A DNA stretch of 64,000 bases from Mesostigma viride (lineage: Eukaryota > Streptophyta > Mesostigmatophyceae > Mesostigmatales > Mesostigmataceae). Of this stretch, positions 31,164 to 41,921 are shown piece after piece. A program made the translations under genes and the position numbers. Numbering within the stretch: position 1 is the first letter of the stretch; each line of letters begins with the position of its first letter. The DNA lies in contig RPFO01000102.1 of assembly GCA_009746045.1 (NCBI GenBank), forward strand, positions 2,592,534-2,656,533, in the 5' to 3' direction. The notes beneath the pieces were generated by a model, which saw only the letters and a program-made list of their open reading frames with translations, was not told the DNA's origin and made no database searches.

Positions 31164-32856
31164 CCCCTAAATGGTCTTGCTGCCGATTTTCCGCCAAAAA
31201 TCGAGTTCCAGCCGATGCATCGGCCCCTTCTCGGGGGACCAGATGCCGCGAAATCTATTGAGAATTAGGAAAAGTTTAGCTGAGAAGATCGAAAGTTTAT
31301 AAAATTCTTCACAGCATGGTACTAGGGTTTGCATACTTTTGACAAAGTTATAGAGGTGTTCTGGCCGGTCAAAGTACAAGGGGTCAGGGTACTTTTTCAC
31401 GTACAACGTGCATTCCGGAAAACGACGACCTGGCCATGGCGGCTTGCGCCCACGCATGGCATTTACGTTTTCGTTCGAATTTTCTGTCCAAACTTAGGAT
31501 ATTGATTTTATACGTCCTAAAGATCATACAGGCCAATTTTTGGTTCGCGGGAATGCCATTTGATAGGTGTCGGCAGCGTTCTTGCTGGAAAAAACTGCGA
31601 TCAGGCCGGACGATAGAAACGTTGACAGCAATACCTTTCCGGCGTATTTTAAAGGATATATCGGTTTCTTTTTACTTTTTATGATACATAGTGGTCGTAA
31701 ACGTGCAAGGGTGGCCAGAAATCGCCGAATCCAGCGACCATGCTGCACAGCTTTGGTGTGCCGAAATGCGCCATTTTGCGGCCACCGGCTGGGCCAAGGT
31801 AACGCCATCCATGCCTGGTAAAGCTTAAGCATCGTTTTCCTATCGATGTTTGACATTTATATATACGTTCTAGCTTGTGTAGCACATTCTTTTTGCACTA
31901 TTCATGCTCTTTCTTGACCCTGGCCTGGCCCCTTTCTAAAACACCATTCTTAGATGCTTCCCTCAGTCAGTTGACCTGCCACAGGGTGATGGTGATAAGT
32001 TTTAGAGGCTGTATGGGTTTGAATACCTCCATATATGTTTGTTATACATTTCCCATACACATATTGCATGAGTGTGAGGCAGTTGGCTGGTCTCTGTGGC
32101 ATCATCAAGCACGTAACTGGTGAGTAAAAGCTTCCCATTGACAGCATGTGCCACCAGGTGTGCTGGCCATCACCTGGCAAGCTATAGCAGCTTAGGCCTA
32201 GTTTATCCTTGCTAGGGCAGGCTGAAATAGGCTCAACACCACTAGTTTGTTGGTGGCTGCCTCCTAGAATGCATGCCTTGCGTAGGGTGTCCGTACCACG
32301 TTACCTACGTGCATGGACAAGGTGGCACCTGCACATAGGTGCCATGTAAGGGCAGTGTGATGATGCAGTTATGTTTCCCCATCATTGTGGAAGGGAAATG
32401 TATTGTTTGGCATGGTTGGTGGCCATATTAGGAGGTCGTATGCCCACCCCTACTCCCTTGGTTGCTTTTTACCAACGGTACCCCTATGGGCTGTACTGGG
32501 TGTAACTGCTGGTATACCCACCCAAATGATGACCCCAATGGCTCAAACTGTTCAGCAACTAATTGTTTATCATCCCTGAAGTGGTAGGTGCCTAGGTCTT
32601 ATAACATAATTCAAAATGCACATTCTACCAAAAATGAAAACGCGCGTCTTGACCCCCCTGACTTTGACGGCAGTTAAACATGGCCTACCCTGCATATATG
32701 TGAGGTTGTGATATACCAACCCGAAGGGCAACTCATGGACATGCTTGGCCCCCAAGGACAGCCATTGGATATGGGTAGGTTGGATGGCATCTGGTTTGCA
32801 AAATTGTGAAGATCCAGCCGATTTATCGGCAGGATCTCAGACCATTTAGGGGTTAA
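31160..32856. mobile_element. piggyBac-like non-autonomous element 2, TTAA target duplication
   Basis: Element 31164-32852 (1,689 bp) with ends CCCCTAAATGG / CCATTTAGGGG and TTAA on both sides (31160-31163, 32853-32856). Inverted relative to element 1 and alike over almost the whole length. Short frames inside are shared by both copies and carry no transposase motif. Confidence 0.9.
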
Positions 32857-32869
32857 TTAATTAATTAAT

Positions 32870-33335
32870 GCAGCATGTTGGTGACCGCGTCGTCCATGCA
32901 TCTTTGTTGGCAAGGTCGGCAGCGAGGGTCCACGTCTCGACCCGTACGTAAGAACAGGGAGGGCCAGGACCTGTTTCTCAAGCTTGCCCAAGGGCTTGCG
33001 CCACAGGGCCCTGTATTGGCGTAAAGCGTGCCAGGCGAGGGAGATACAACAGTGGAGTAAGCTACCCAGCAACTTGACGCCGTCCCGATACTGGACTCGA
33101 GAGCCATCAAGTAGAAAGAGGTCGGGCGGACGTCACTGGCTGAGTGAGCCCAATCGCCAGAGCCTCAGTCTTCTTGCTGACCTCGAGCCCCACCACGCGA
33201 GCCTCGATTGCGAGGCAGTCAAGCCACGTCTGCACGTCTCAGTGTCCTCGAAGAGGCCATGCAGGGTGGTGTCACCCGGGTGGTGTCGTCTGCATAGATG
33301 ATGTCCGTATGCACCAGATGATGTCCGTATGGGTC
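32870..33335 (-). pseudogene. minus-strand LINE RT remnant
   Basis: On the minus strand: HTDIIYADDTT (RT motif C, near 33280), then CRRGLTASQSRL-like and SKKTEALAI-like pieces in shifted frames, then VKLLGSLLH and ALPVLTYGSRRG. It is of the same family as the plus-strand RT (LDCLA.EA and KTEALA.G match). Frameshifted and truncated. The AATG microsatellite lies immediately before the ADD motif in its frame. Confidence 0.65.
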
Positions 33336-33336
33336 A

Positions 33337-33715
33337 AATGAATGAATGAATGAATGAATGAATGAATGAATGAATGAATGAATGAATGAATGAATGAATG
33401 AATGAATGAATGAATGAATGAATGAATGAATGAATGAATGAATGAATGAATGAATGAATGAATGAATGAATGAATGAATGAATGAATGAATGAATGAATG
33501 AATGAATGAATGAATGAATGAATGAATGAATGAATGAATGAATGAATGAATGAATGAATGAATGAATGAATGAATGAATGAATGAATGAATGAATGAATG
33601 AATGAATGAATGAATGAATGAATGAATGAATGAATGAATGAATGAATGAATGAATGAATGAATGAATGAATGAATGAATGAATGAATGAATGAATGAATG
33701 AATGAATGAATGAAT
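33337..33715. repeat. (AATG)n microsatellite, about 95 units
   Basis: 379 bp of perfect AATG repeats. On the minus strand it gives an open HSFI repeat, which is not a real protein. Confidence 0.97.
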
Positions 33716-34597
33716 TGATGCGCTGTGCATGCATGTGCCATGGCCGTCTAGCTAGGCAAATCCTCTCTATTGAGGGATGATATGGTGTTGAAATGGGCGC
33801 ATATAGAACCTGAAGCTTTTGCACGTGCAAGAAATATGATTAATAAAGCTTAAAAAAAAGGGCACGATGAGGGTCCAGCCCAGGATGCACCATGCTTTAT
33901 GAACGAAACGCTAATTAGATAACCCACGCGGCGCGGTGCAGCAAATTTGTCAACGCATAGTCAGCAACATATACAATATAAAATCCCCACGTGCAAATCC
34001 ACATTTGATTGATTGATGATGGGGCCGGAGGGTCCCATGGAATTGCATCAAAACTGAAGCTTCTTAATAACTACAGAAATGCAACTGCCAACCACTGAAT
34101 GATGATTGGGGACCATAAACATGATGTTTGGGCATGCATACCACCACCACGCGGCCCGTTGCTAGCCAGGGTAGAAGTCCGCAGGTGGAGGTTATTAATT
34201 AATTGATTAAACTCGTGCTCCCGTTGGGGCTAGTCACGGAGCACCGAAGTGCTTTTAATCCCTGTGTGTGCACAACAGGAGAAAGGGCAGAGACCCCCAG
34301 TCTCCTTCATGCCTACTAAGGCATGCCACAGCTGCATTCGGGCACGTTAGTTAGTCTAAGTCTCCCGCCTGTAGCCTAAGTGGACACGTGCCAGCACCGC
34401 CGGCGCCCAATTGGGTATACTGGGACGGTGCTGGACTAGAGCAGTCGTGGCATGGACACGTGGCTAGACTCAGTATGTCATGAGCCGGTACCTCAGTACC
34501 GGGACTGTAGTTGTCATGTTAGGACTGACTAGATCAGGTTGTAACTGATAGGCTAGTCCGTCCAGGATCAGTAAGTTAGGCTTAACTTACGCAAAGT
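33716..34597. other. spacer with TTAA tract and small hairpins
   Basis: No gene. It contains a ttattaattaattgattaa tract at 34193 followed by ctcgtgctcccgttgggg. This pairing recurs at 54943-54997 and, read on the minus strand, looks like a LINE 3' end. CCGGTAC-ctca-GTACCGG (near 34484) is a small hairpin. Part may be LTR or leader of the outer element; no LTR partner is in the window. Confidence 0.4.
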
Positions 34598-34626
34598 CTG
34601 GTCAGCCGCAATTGACGGCTGACCAG
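34598..34626. repeat. 11-bp perfect stem, 7-base loop hairpin
   Basis: CTGGTCAGCCG - caattga - CGGCTGACCAG, about 200 bp upstream of the first ORF of the outer element. Possibly a leader structure. Confidence 0.7.
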
Positions 34627-34830
34627 CAGTATATGTGCCATTCTATCCTAATGCCAAGGTGTCTCGTCGTCTCCACACTGGCCATTTGGCAGCGTCTGTG
34701 TGCACTGAGTTTCCCAAGCTCTCAGCCTGCACTAACTTGCATTAAAAAGCACTCCGTGAGGTGTGCATTTTTTGACGACGAGCGTTCAAGCGTACATTTC
34801 GCGAAAACCCATTTCATTTTCTTCCTACCA

Positions 34831-35931
34831 ATGGCTCCCAAGACTCCGAACAACAAGGGCAAGGCCCTGATGGGCGCGACCTCCTCAGACGAGGAGGCGC
34901 CATCAGTCACGCAGTATCAGTCGTCTTCATCCCCGCTGTCTGACGACTCGGGGACGTCCGATTCGGATTTGGCGAGTTTGCGCCAGGAAATTCTGGACCG
35001 GAACACCCGGGACGAGACGCACCCAGATGACATTGAGGAGGATGACCCGTCGTATAGGGATGTCGTGCAGGAAGTGGTGCGCATTCCATTAATGCGTAGG
35101 GTGAGGGGTTCGACGCCGGTGGTGGCACGTGCTCCGCGGGGTCCGCCATATGCACCATGTGGTGCGGGGCCGGGCGTCACCTCGTCGGGTGAGAAGACTG
35201 GCGGGGAGTCGGGCGGGGAGTCCGAATCCAGCTCTCTCGGTTTGTTTGGCATGCAGCCCTCATCGGCAGATGAGGCACGCTCGGCTCAGGTGGAAGCCGA
35301 CGCTGCACTGGCACGTCGCATTGCTGAGCAGGAGTCAGCGGAGGAGAGGAGGCTGGATCTGAGGTCACGTGAGAGGGCAATGCAGATGGAGGATGCTGCA
35401 AGGGTCCGAGCGGCCCTGAGGAGGCCGGCCTCGCCGGCCTACGAGGTGGTCAGGCGGGGCGACCTGGCGTGTTTTCAACGTCTTCGCAGGTCTGAGACGA
35501 TCCCGCGGGAGATCGACGGGGTTCTCCAAGAGTCAGAGTTTTCCCTGACGGGACCGTCGGCTTCGGACGCTGAAGACCTGGTGGAAATGACACCAGCTAT
35601 GCAGGAGCGCGAGAAGGAGGCCAAGCGGAGGCTGGAGGTCTTCCAGGCGGAGAGGGCGAAGAAGCAGCGCAGGCGCGAGGCGATTGAGCAGAGGAAGCTG
35701 CGCGAGCAGCAAGAGCGCGACAGGGCGGAGGCGCTCGCGGCAAGGATTAGGGTGAAGATGTCTCACACCAAGGTGCGGTGTGAGCGTCTCACCCGCGACA
35801 TGAAGTCCTGGAAATACAGGAAGGTCGCCGAGTTGGCACCACTGCAGGGGCCGGCTCGTAGGGAAGCGGAGGCGCGCTACCGCCGGAAGCTGGCCATCTG
35901 GGAGGCAAGCGTCGGTAGACTGGAGCTCTAG
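34831..35931 (+). CDS. coiled-coil ORF of the outer retroelement
   Basis: 366 codons from ATG 34831. N-terminus Ser/Asp/Glu-rich; middle Gly/Ser linker; from about residue 150 a long Arg/Glu/Ala coiled coil (EADAALARRIAEQESAEERR and later AEALAARIRVKMSH). No capsid or enzymatic motif. It precedes the gag-like ORF by 68 bp in the same direction and is probably an accessory or N-terminal gag product. A host gene next to the element is possible. Confidence 0.55.
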   Translation: MAPKTPNNKGKALMGATSSDEEAPSVTQYQSSSSPLSDDSGTSDSDLASLRQEILDRNTRDETHPDDIEEDDPSYRDVVQEVVRIPLMRRVRGSTPVVARAPRGPPYAPCGAGPGVTSSGEKTGGESGGESESSSLGLFGMQPSSADEARSAQVEADAALARRIAEQESAEERRLDLRSRERAMQMEDAARVRAALRRPASPAYEVVRRGDLACFQRLRRSETIPREIDGVLQESEFSLTGPSASDAEDLVEMTPAMQEREKEAKRRLEVFQAERAKKQRRREAIEQRKLREQQERDRAEALAARIRVKMSHTKVRCERLTRDMKSWKYRKVAELAPLQGPARREAEARYRRKLAIWEASVGRLEL

Positions 35932-35999
35932 GCGTATGCTGAAGCAGCGACGCCGTATGTCCAAGAACATCAAGAAGGCTGCTGTGAGCTAGGGGATGC

Positions 36000-36472
36000 A
36001 TGGGGGAGGCGGTAAGAGCTGAGTTTGGTTTAATGCCGGATGAGCGCATTTCCACTGAGCAATTGTACCATTTCTTGTCGCAGCCCACGCACACCATTTC
36101 TAACCGAGATGGCACAGCGGCAAGAACCAGGGTGACGCACCGGGGCGAACCCGGTCCAGCGACACTGTCGCACCGGGAGGACATCCGGAGACAACTCCAG
36201 CTGGCCCAGCAGATGCTGGACGAGGGGAGGGAGCTCACCCCGGCGGAGCATGGCCGGCTAGCCGACACGGTGGCGAGGCTGGCGGCCTCGCTGAAGCCAG
36301 CAAAGCGAAGGGCACCGGAGGAGGCATGCCCGCCACAGCAAAAACGCAGGAGGGACGAGGGGGAGGATGACGGAGAGAGGGGGGGCAACCAGGGCGGGGG
36401 AGGACACGGCACCCAGGAGTCTGCACCAACACGGCACGAGGGCGGGGAGCGGCAGCAGCAGCAGCAGCAACA

Positions 36473-36504
<32 letters not shown>

Positions 36505-37154
36505 CACCTGCAGGAACGACCACAACCTCCAACATGGCCTTGAGTAGGCCCAGGTTTGATCCAAAAAAGAAAGAGGATAAGCTAGTGTTTCCGGGTTTGC
36601 CAGAGGGCCATACCCAGGATGAAGCTAGGGAGTGGTTGTTTAAGTTGTCACATGCGTATGCTAGTGATAATGTGCGTGATTGGTTTGCATCCCTACGTGC
36701 ATCCACACCCATCCATCAATCTGCCAAGCCTATCCAGCAGTTGGTACAATTGTACCAAAAGCGTGCCAGCAGCGGGGTAGACGTGGCAGAAAATGTGTTG
36801 TGGGCGCAGTTCATGGTAGACCTTAGGGCACTCGTCACAACGGGGGAGCACTTAGAAGTACTTAAGGGCTTCCAGTGGATAGAGGCGTATAAGGTCAATA
36901 TAAGCGTGACTATGTGAGTGACAACAAAAAGTATGTCATGTACATAGAGGGGGATGAGGAGCTGAAGAAGCTCAATGCCAAGTACCTAGTACACCTATGG
37001 CTACAAAAGGCAGAACTGGACCCTACCACCCTGTCAGTCATACTGGCAGGTCTGAAGGATAAGTGGGAGGACTTCAGGAAGGCAATGGCCTATGTGCAGC
37101 AATGCCTAGAGCCATTTGCTGCTGCAGCCAAGGATGTAAAGGTGAAGCATGGGT
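36000..37154 (+). CDS. gag-like protein of the outer retroelement (frameshifted)
   Basis: From ATG 36000: coiled-coil segment (HREDIRRQLQLAQQMLDEGR), a Lys/Arg patch (KRRAPEEACPPQQKRRRDEG), a Gln tract from a CAG repeat (36452-36502), then a helical region (FDPKKKEDKLVFPGLPEGHT ... WFASLRAST ... LVQLYQKRASSGVDVAEN) with gag-capsid-like composition. The frame shifts near 36905 and again in G-runs near 37150-37300. The CCHC knuckle C-x2-C-x4-H-x4-C (CTRCLCKGHLKDDC) follows in the next frame. Confidence 0.55.
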
Positions 37155-37372
37155 AAAGGGGGAGGAAGCCTCAGGTACGGGGCTCTCCAAGAAGCAGATG
37201 CAGTCGCTGGTGGCCCAGGTAAAGGCGGTAATGGGGGGGATAAAAACAAAAACAACAAAAGTGGGGGAGGTGGAAACAAGGGGGGGGGAAGAACAATAAC
37301 AATAAAAACAGAAAACAAAGTGGGGGAGCTAGCAAGCCAGGGGGTGCTAAGCCAGCAGGGGGGGACAAGAGG

Positions 37373-38179
37373 TTGCCTCATGACCCCACCAAACATTGCA
37401 CTAGGTGCCTTTGTAAGGGGCACCTAAAAGATGATTGCTGGAAGGGCAAACCCGACTATGGTTCTGACGTTGATGTTTGTCCTGGATGCTGGAAAACACG
37501 TCACCCCATTGCAGCAGGAGCGCGCTGCACGGCTCCCAGGCACAACAAGAACACGCCAGGGCGCTACAACCGCGCGGGGGCGGCAGACCAGGGAGACACC
37601 TGTAAGCTACCCTCACCATTTTTCACAAATGGTTTCCTGTTACCCTCTGTCTGCCAAGTGTTGCCTGAGTGTGATGATGTGGATTGGGAAGTGGCATATG
37701 ACATGACACTGTCACACATGATGCGTGACCCCACCATAGCTTCCCTTAGTGCAGCAGCAGAAAAGGTAATCACGTATGGTGCTCTAGCAGAGCAACTGCA
37801 CAAGGTTATGGGCCATGAGGCTGTGGCGGAAAGGCTAGCCAATAAAATACAAGGCCATGATCTGGAACAGATGTGCAGGCACGTACGTAAGCACTGTGAG
37901 CAATGTCAGCTATATGCTCCTAAGCCCAGAAAATGGCATGTGGCCACACCACCACTGGCTAGAGGCAAACTGGTTGGGGATGTTATACACGTGGTGAAGG
38001 ACACGGTATACTACCTAGTCATAAAGGATGCCTGGTCAAGGTTTGTGGTAGTGGAGCCCCTGCCTGGGATGGATAAAGAGCAGCTGCACAGAGCTTTACA
38101 GATATAGCCTTGGCACGTTTTCACCCCATTGAAAAAGTAATGCTGGATCAGCAGTTTCTCTGCATCCAGGACAGGAATG
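37373..38179 (+). CDS. zinc knuckle and integrase N-part of the outer retroelement
   Basis: Begins with the CCHC knuckle, then a linker. The integrase zinc module is HKVMGHEAVAERL ... C-x7-C-x2-C (CRHVRKHCEQCQLYAP). The start of the rve core follows: DVIHVVKDTVYYLVIKDAWS. The frame stops at 38105; one base shift lets it continue as ALARFHPIEKVMLDQQFLCI to the Gypsy insertion at 38179. Protease-like DSG was not seen. The role would be cDNA joining to chromosomal DNA. Confidence 0.6.
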
Positions 38180-38751
38180 TGTTACGTCGCGTAACAATTC
38201 GTGTAGTTACGGACGTAAATTAGGTCTTTTGCCTCGGTTGTCCCTAGGTTTACGTTTAGGCTCCTACCGGGACATTATTGTCTTCGTAACAGTACTGTGG
38301 TACATTGGGTGCCGTTGGGCGCCGCGCCGCGTACTTTACTAGTGGTCCTGATCCTGTGGTAGAATGTAGTGGACCAGCGTGCATCAGTAGATGTAGTGGA
38401 CCAGCGTGCATCTGTAGGCGAGGGCCATGTCGGCCCGAGCGTGTTGGACCGTTGGTGACCATTTATGCGCGTTCTACCCCTTGTGTGTGCACTCGGCGTG
38501 TGTTAAATGAATTAACACATATAGGCTTGGGTCACGGCAGTGTAGTTGTGTTTCCTTCCTCTATTCCTGGAGTAAACGGGTTTTGGTAAATGGTTGTATG
38601 GCGTATTATAGTAACACATACGTTAATGCATTGAGATCAGCTCCGTCATGTTCGTCTTTCGCCAGAGGTTTGAGTAGAGGAGGCCTGACCAGTTTAGGTA
38701 GTATCAGGCCCATTAGAGGTAGAGGTGGAGGTAGATATCCGCGGCGTAACA
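38180..38751 (+). repeat. 5' LTR of the Gypsy element
   Basis: TG...CA ends with the inverted terminal pair TGTTACG / CGTAACA. Contains the internal direct repeat tagtggaccagcgtgcatc (two copies near 38370-38411). Confidence 0.95.
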
Positions 38752-38752
38752 A

Positions 38753-38764
38753 TGGTATCGGAGG
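38753..38764 (+). promoter_or_regulatory. primer-binding site, initiator tRNA-Met type
   Basis: tggtatcggag, one base after the 5' LTR, fits the 3' end of initiator tRNA-Met with about one mismatch. It would start minus-strand DNA synthesis. Confidence 0.75.
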
Positions 38765-39296
38765 AACTTCAGTAGGTAGAGAACAAGACGACGATCCCTT
38801 GCCACATACGCCTTTTCAAGACCCCTTCCGCGTCCAGGAATACGAAGCCGACACGTCCTTGATAGGTAATGGGCGGGTCGCCTTCAAGCTAGGAGAGTAG
38901 TGCTGCCCGTTTCGGGACACGCTCTACCTAGATGCTAGACCTGCTCGCAGCGGATAAACCCTTTCGTAGTTAGCCTGTCCTTCGCCTTGTTTTCCTGCTT
39001 ACGGTTGCTTACTGTCTTAGATAGGTGATGTCGGAGATAGGTGATGTCGTAGATAGGTGATGGTTTCGTTTCGGTGTTAGTGAGACGGTTAGCGTCTTGG
39101 TAGGATCCACCTTTTCCTTCGTGTTTCTGCTCATTAGACGGCCGCACTCGCAGAAATTCACTGGGTCGCTGACTTTAGGACTACGAGCGCTGGACCGTTG
39201 TCGCCCTCGTCATTTCGGTGATCCAGATAATCCAGCTAAGTCGGCTCCTACCCCTTCCACTCCTATCGTGACTACTCAAGAACAAGGTGCGTTACC
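38765..39296 (+). other. untranslated leader of the Gypsy element
   Basis: No gene supported. It contains a short tandem repeat of ataggtgatgtcg (39022-39061, three copies). Confidence 0.5.
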
Positions 39297-39689
39297 ATGA
39301 GCCAGCGGCGATCTTTTACTGCTCCTTCCCATTCTTCGAGCGATAATAGTCTAGCTAAATATTACGTAGTGATTACGCCTCAATGGTCCTCCATTTTCCT
39401 TTCTTGGTCCGACGCTAGGAAGATTGTCCAGAACCGTGTATACAACGTAATTAGGTATAAGAAATTTATGACCTTCGAAGAAGCTCAGCAGTTCCTTATA
39501 GATCATAGCCAATCAGATTTAGGCCTGCACGTACGCCCTATTCCTCATGGTCGTCCTCCTGTAGAAGCTCTAGTCTTTGCTACCCCTCCTTCTTCTCCCC
39601 CTAAGCGGGCTGCATCCTCATCTAGCTTAGATACTCCTCTCACCTTAGAATTCGGTTCCCTATCCATTACTGTTGTTAAAAAGGATTGA
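39297..39689 (+). CDS. small 5' ORF with RNase H1 hybrid-binding / viroplasmin-like domain
   Basis: 130 codons from ATG 39297. Residues about 21-70 (KYYVVITPQWSSIFLSWSDA ... YKKFMTFEEAQQFL) match the pattern of the small domain at the N-terminus of eukaryotic RNase H1 and in the Cauli_VI family: YxV, then I..SW.(D/E)a, then (Y/F)KkF.t.eEA..FL. That domain binds RNA/DNA hybrids or dsRNA. The tail is Ser/Pro-rich. A separate ORF of this kind ahead of gag is not part of the standard Ty3/Gypsy layout. It could help reverse transcription, or suppress silencing, by analogy only. The frame is intact. Confidence 0.7.
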   Translation: MSQRRSFTAPSHSSSDNSLAKYYVVITPQWSSIFLSWSDARKIVQNRVYNVIRYKKFMTFEEAQQFLIDHSQSDLGLHVRPIPHGRPPVEALVFATPPSSPPKRAASSSSLDTPLTLEFGSLSITVVKKD

Positions 39690-39813
39690 GTTAAATTGTT
39701 TCCTTCTTTTAAGCCATTAAAAGCTTTTTCTTTTCTTTCCTTGCCTTAAATTAGGCCTTGTCCTTTATCTTTGTTGCTTTCAGTTAGATTTCGAATAATT
39801 TATTTAATTAAAA

Positions 39814-41501
39814 ATGGATCCAGTGGGTGGTAACATGTCGCCTATACCTACCAACACTCCTACTATGAATAATACTAATAATAATAATATTAACAATAAC
39901 AACACTCGCGGTAACCGACGGGACTCCTTGGAAACGGTACACCATCTCACTCCTCAAGGTAATCTTCGTACCTCACCTCCTTCTCCTGTTGCTGGTGGTC
40001 GCCGTCGTCCCTCACTTACCCCTCCTACCTATGAACAACGTATGCAAGTCAGATTTAGTGATGACCCTTCCCTTACCTTGAACCAGGCCCCTGCCCCTCC
40101 TGCAACCTTGGCTCAACCCCCAGCAGGTCCTCACTAACCAACAATGTTGCTAGGCCTCCTTCCCACCCTGTGCCTTCCATGCCTGCTTTAACACGGGTCG
40201 TGCCTCTGCCCCTGTCGGCCCTTCTGGGCGCCCTAGTGCAGTTCCCTTTTACCCACCTGCTTCCTGGTCCTACCCTGAGACGGCCTATGAGGCAGCCCAG
40301 GTCCCTACCCGTGTGGCTGATTTAGAAGTTAACAGTGATTTCAGCACCATGCCCCTAGATGATAGAAATTATGATCATTTTGCCTACTCCTCTCTTCGTG
40401 AGCAATATACTGTCCCCTTTCTCTATGGGCACCAGCCTGAAACGGTGGCCCCTTCTAGACCCCTACCCAAGACTTTTCCTCTTCCTTCCTTCTATCCCGC
40501 TTATATAGCAGTGGAAGATAGTGGCCCTATGGGAAAAACTGACTCTTCTAATCCCCCTAAGCCTCCTGCTCTTCCCCTCTTTGCTAACCTTCCAAGCTGG
40601 ATGTCAAGTCTACCCCTCAACAGTTTTTCACCTTTATTATGTTGCTACCCAGAACACAGAGTCTGGCAGAATCACAATAGTGGCGCCTCTCTGATGCTGT
40701 ACTAGTTCCTCATTATCTTACAACCTGCATTACTCCTGAGCTTGCTAACCTCATTCAGTGTGAGTCTCTTGCCTCTCATGCCTACCCTAACTCTGTAGCA
40801 GAATTGTTTAAGCGTTTAGAGAACCATTTAGTCCCTCCTGATTCAGATTGGCAGGATAGATTAGCCTTTGGTACCTTGCAGCAGGGTACTAAATCTTAAG
40901 AATATATGAAAGAGTTTGATGCTCAGATGGTACGAATTAGGGATTTGTCGGGTGCAGAAGTACGTGCTCGCTTCCTCCAGGCCTCAGTAGACCCTTATTA
41001 CGTGAAGTCAAGCGCCAGTTCTCTGCCTACCGTTTTACTGATCTGCCCCTCAAGCATGTGCGCCAGCATCTCTTGCGTGTAGCAGATTTCTTCACCACCC
41101 CTTCTCTTCCTACCCGTTCCCGTATTAATAATATTATCCTTACCCCTGAGGAGGAGAACTCCTATGTAGAAGAATTAGATATCTGTGTTACTGACCTTTC
41201 AGCCCTTGATGTCTCTCATATCACATGCTATCATTGTAAGGAAGTAGGTCATCTTAAACGTGAGTGCCCCAAGTTCCTTTCGGGTGCTCCCCCTCATCCC
41301 GACGCTCGCCCTCCTCGTACCCCTCAGCGTGCTCCTATTCGTCCCACTTCAGGACGCATTCCTTCAGCTACCCCTAGTAGGCTGAATGCTGTGCAGACAG
41401 GATCCCCAGGGTTCCCCTATGATAATCAGGCTCCCGCACCCTCTTCGCTCCCTCGTGACCCTCCAGCAGTGGCTTTTCGCCAGGGTCTTCTTCGGGGTTA
41501 G
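39814..41501 (+). CDS. gag of the Gypsy element, with CCHC knuckle, frame-broken
   Basis: ATG 39814 (MDPVGGNMSPIPTNTPTMNN), Asn-rich then Pro-rich. The frame shifts near 40130, 40640 and 40990, and an in-frame TAA lies near 40897 (a TCT/TAA context inside an otherwise good helical segment, EYMKEFDAQMVRIRDLSGAE). The middle is capsid-like (PLFANLPSWMSSLPL ... LAESQ-type region). The C-terminus (41058-41501) has the knuckle CYHCKEVGHLKREC and a Pro/Arg-rich tail. It would form the particle and bind RNA. As given it is not translatable in one piece. Confidence 0.65.
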
Positions 41502-41648
41502 TTCCTATGGATTTGGGGGGGAGGGGGAACAGTAGGCCTGTCAGCCGGGGGTAACCTGGACAGGTCCTTAGATAGTACCCCAGATAAAAATTTTTGCCTG
41601 CCTGTTTTTATAACCTCTGTAGGAGCTGAATCTTCCCTACCACTACGT

Positions 41649-41921
41649 GTGCGTCCTCTTATGTTCTTGAATGGTGGTTTAACCGTCCCTCACACTGTTG
41701 TAGACCCCTTCTTGCATGCTGATGAACTCTTGAATGTCTCTGTGTTGGTAGATAGCGGTGCGGCTAGCTCCTTTGTGAGCGAGGCCCTAGTTAGGCGTTT
41801 AGGACTAGTCCCTACCCCTCACACCAAACCGTCACTGTTCATTATGCTGATGGTCGCACCAGTCATTCCCCGGGTACGGTGTCCCTTCCCCTGGTCATAC
41901 AAGGACGTACTGTCAACCTGA
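41649..41921 (+). CDS. aspartic protease of the Gypsy element
   Basis: NVSVLVDSGAASSFVSEALV has the catalytic D-S-G-A; a following segment YADGRTSHSPGTVSLPL is in the next frame, which also carries DVLLGLDWHQ and continues into RT. A shift near 41830 separates the halves. It cleaves the gag-pol precursor. Confidence 0.7.
   Translation: MRPLMFLNGGLTVPHTVVDPFLHADELLNVSVLVDSGAASSFVSEALVRRLGLVPTPHTKPSLFIMLMVAPVIPRVRCPFPWSYKDVLST

Noticed and set aside
33219-33830. 203-codon HSFI-repeat protein
   Set aside because: Translation of the AATG microsatellite.
38305-38900. Short frames in the LTR (also at 61322-61788)
   Set aside because: Same frames occur in both LTRs; LTRs are non-coding here.
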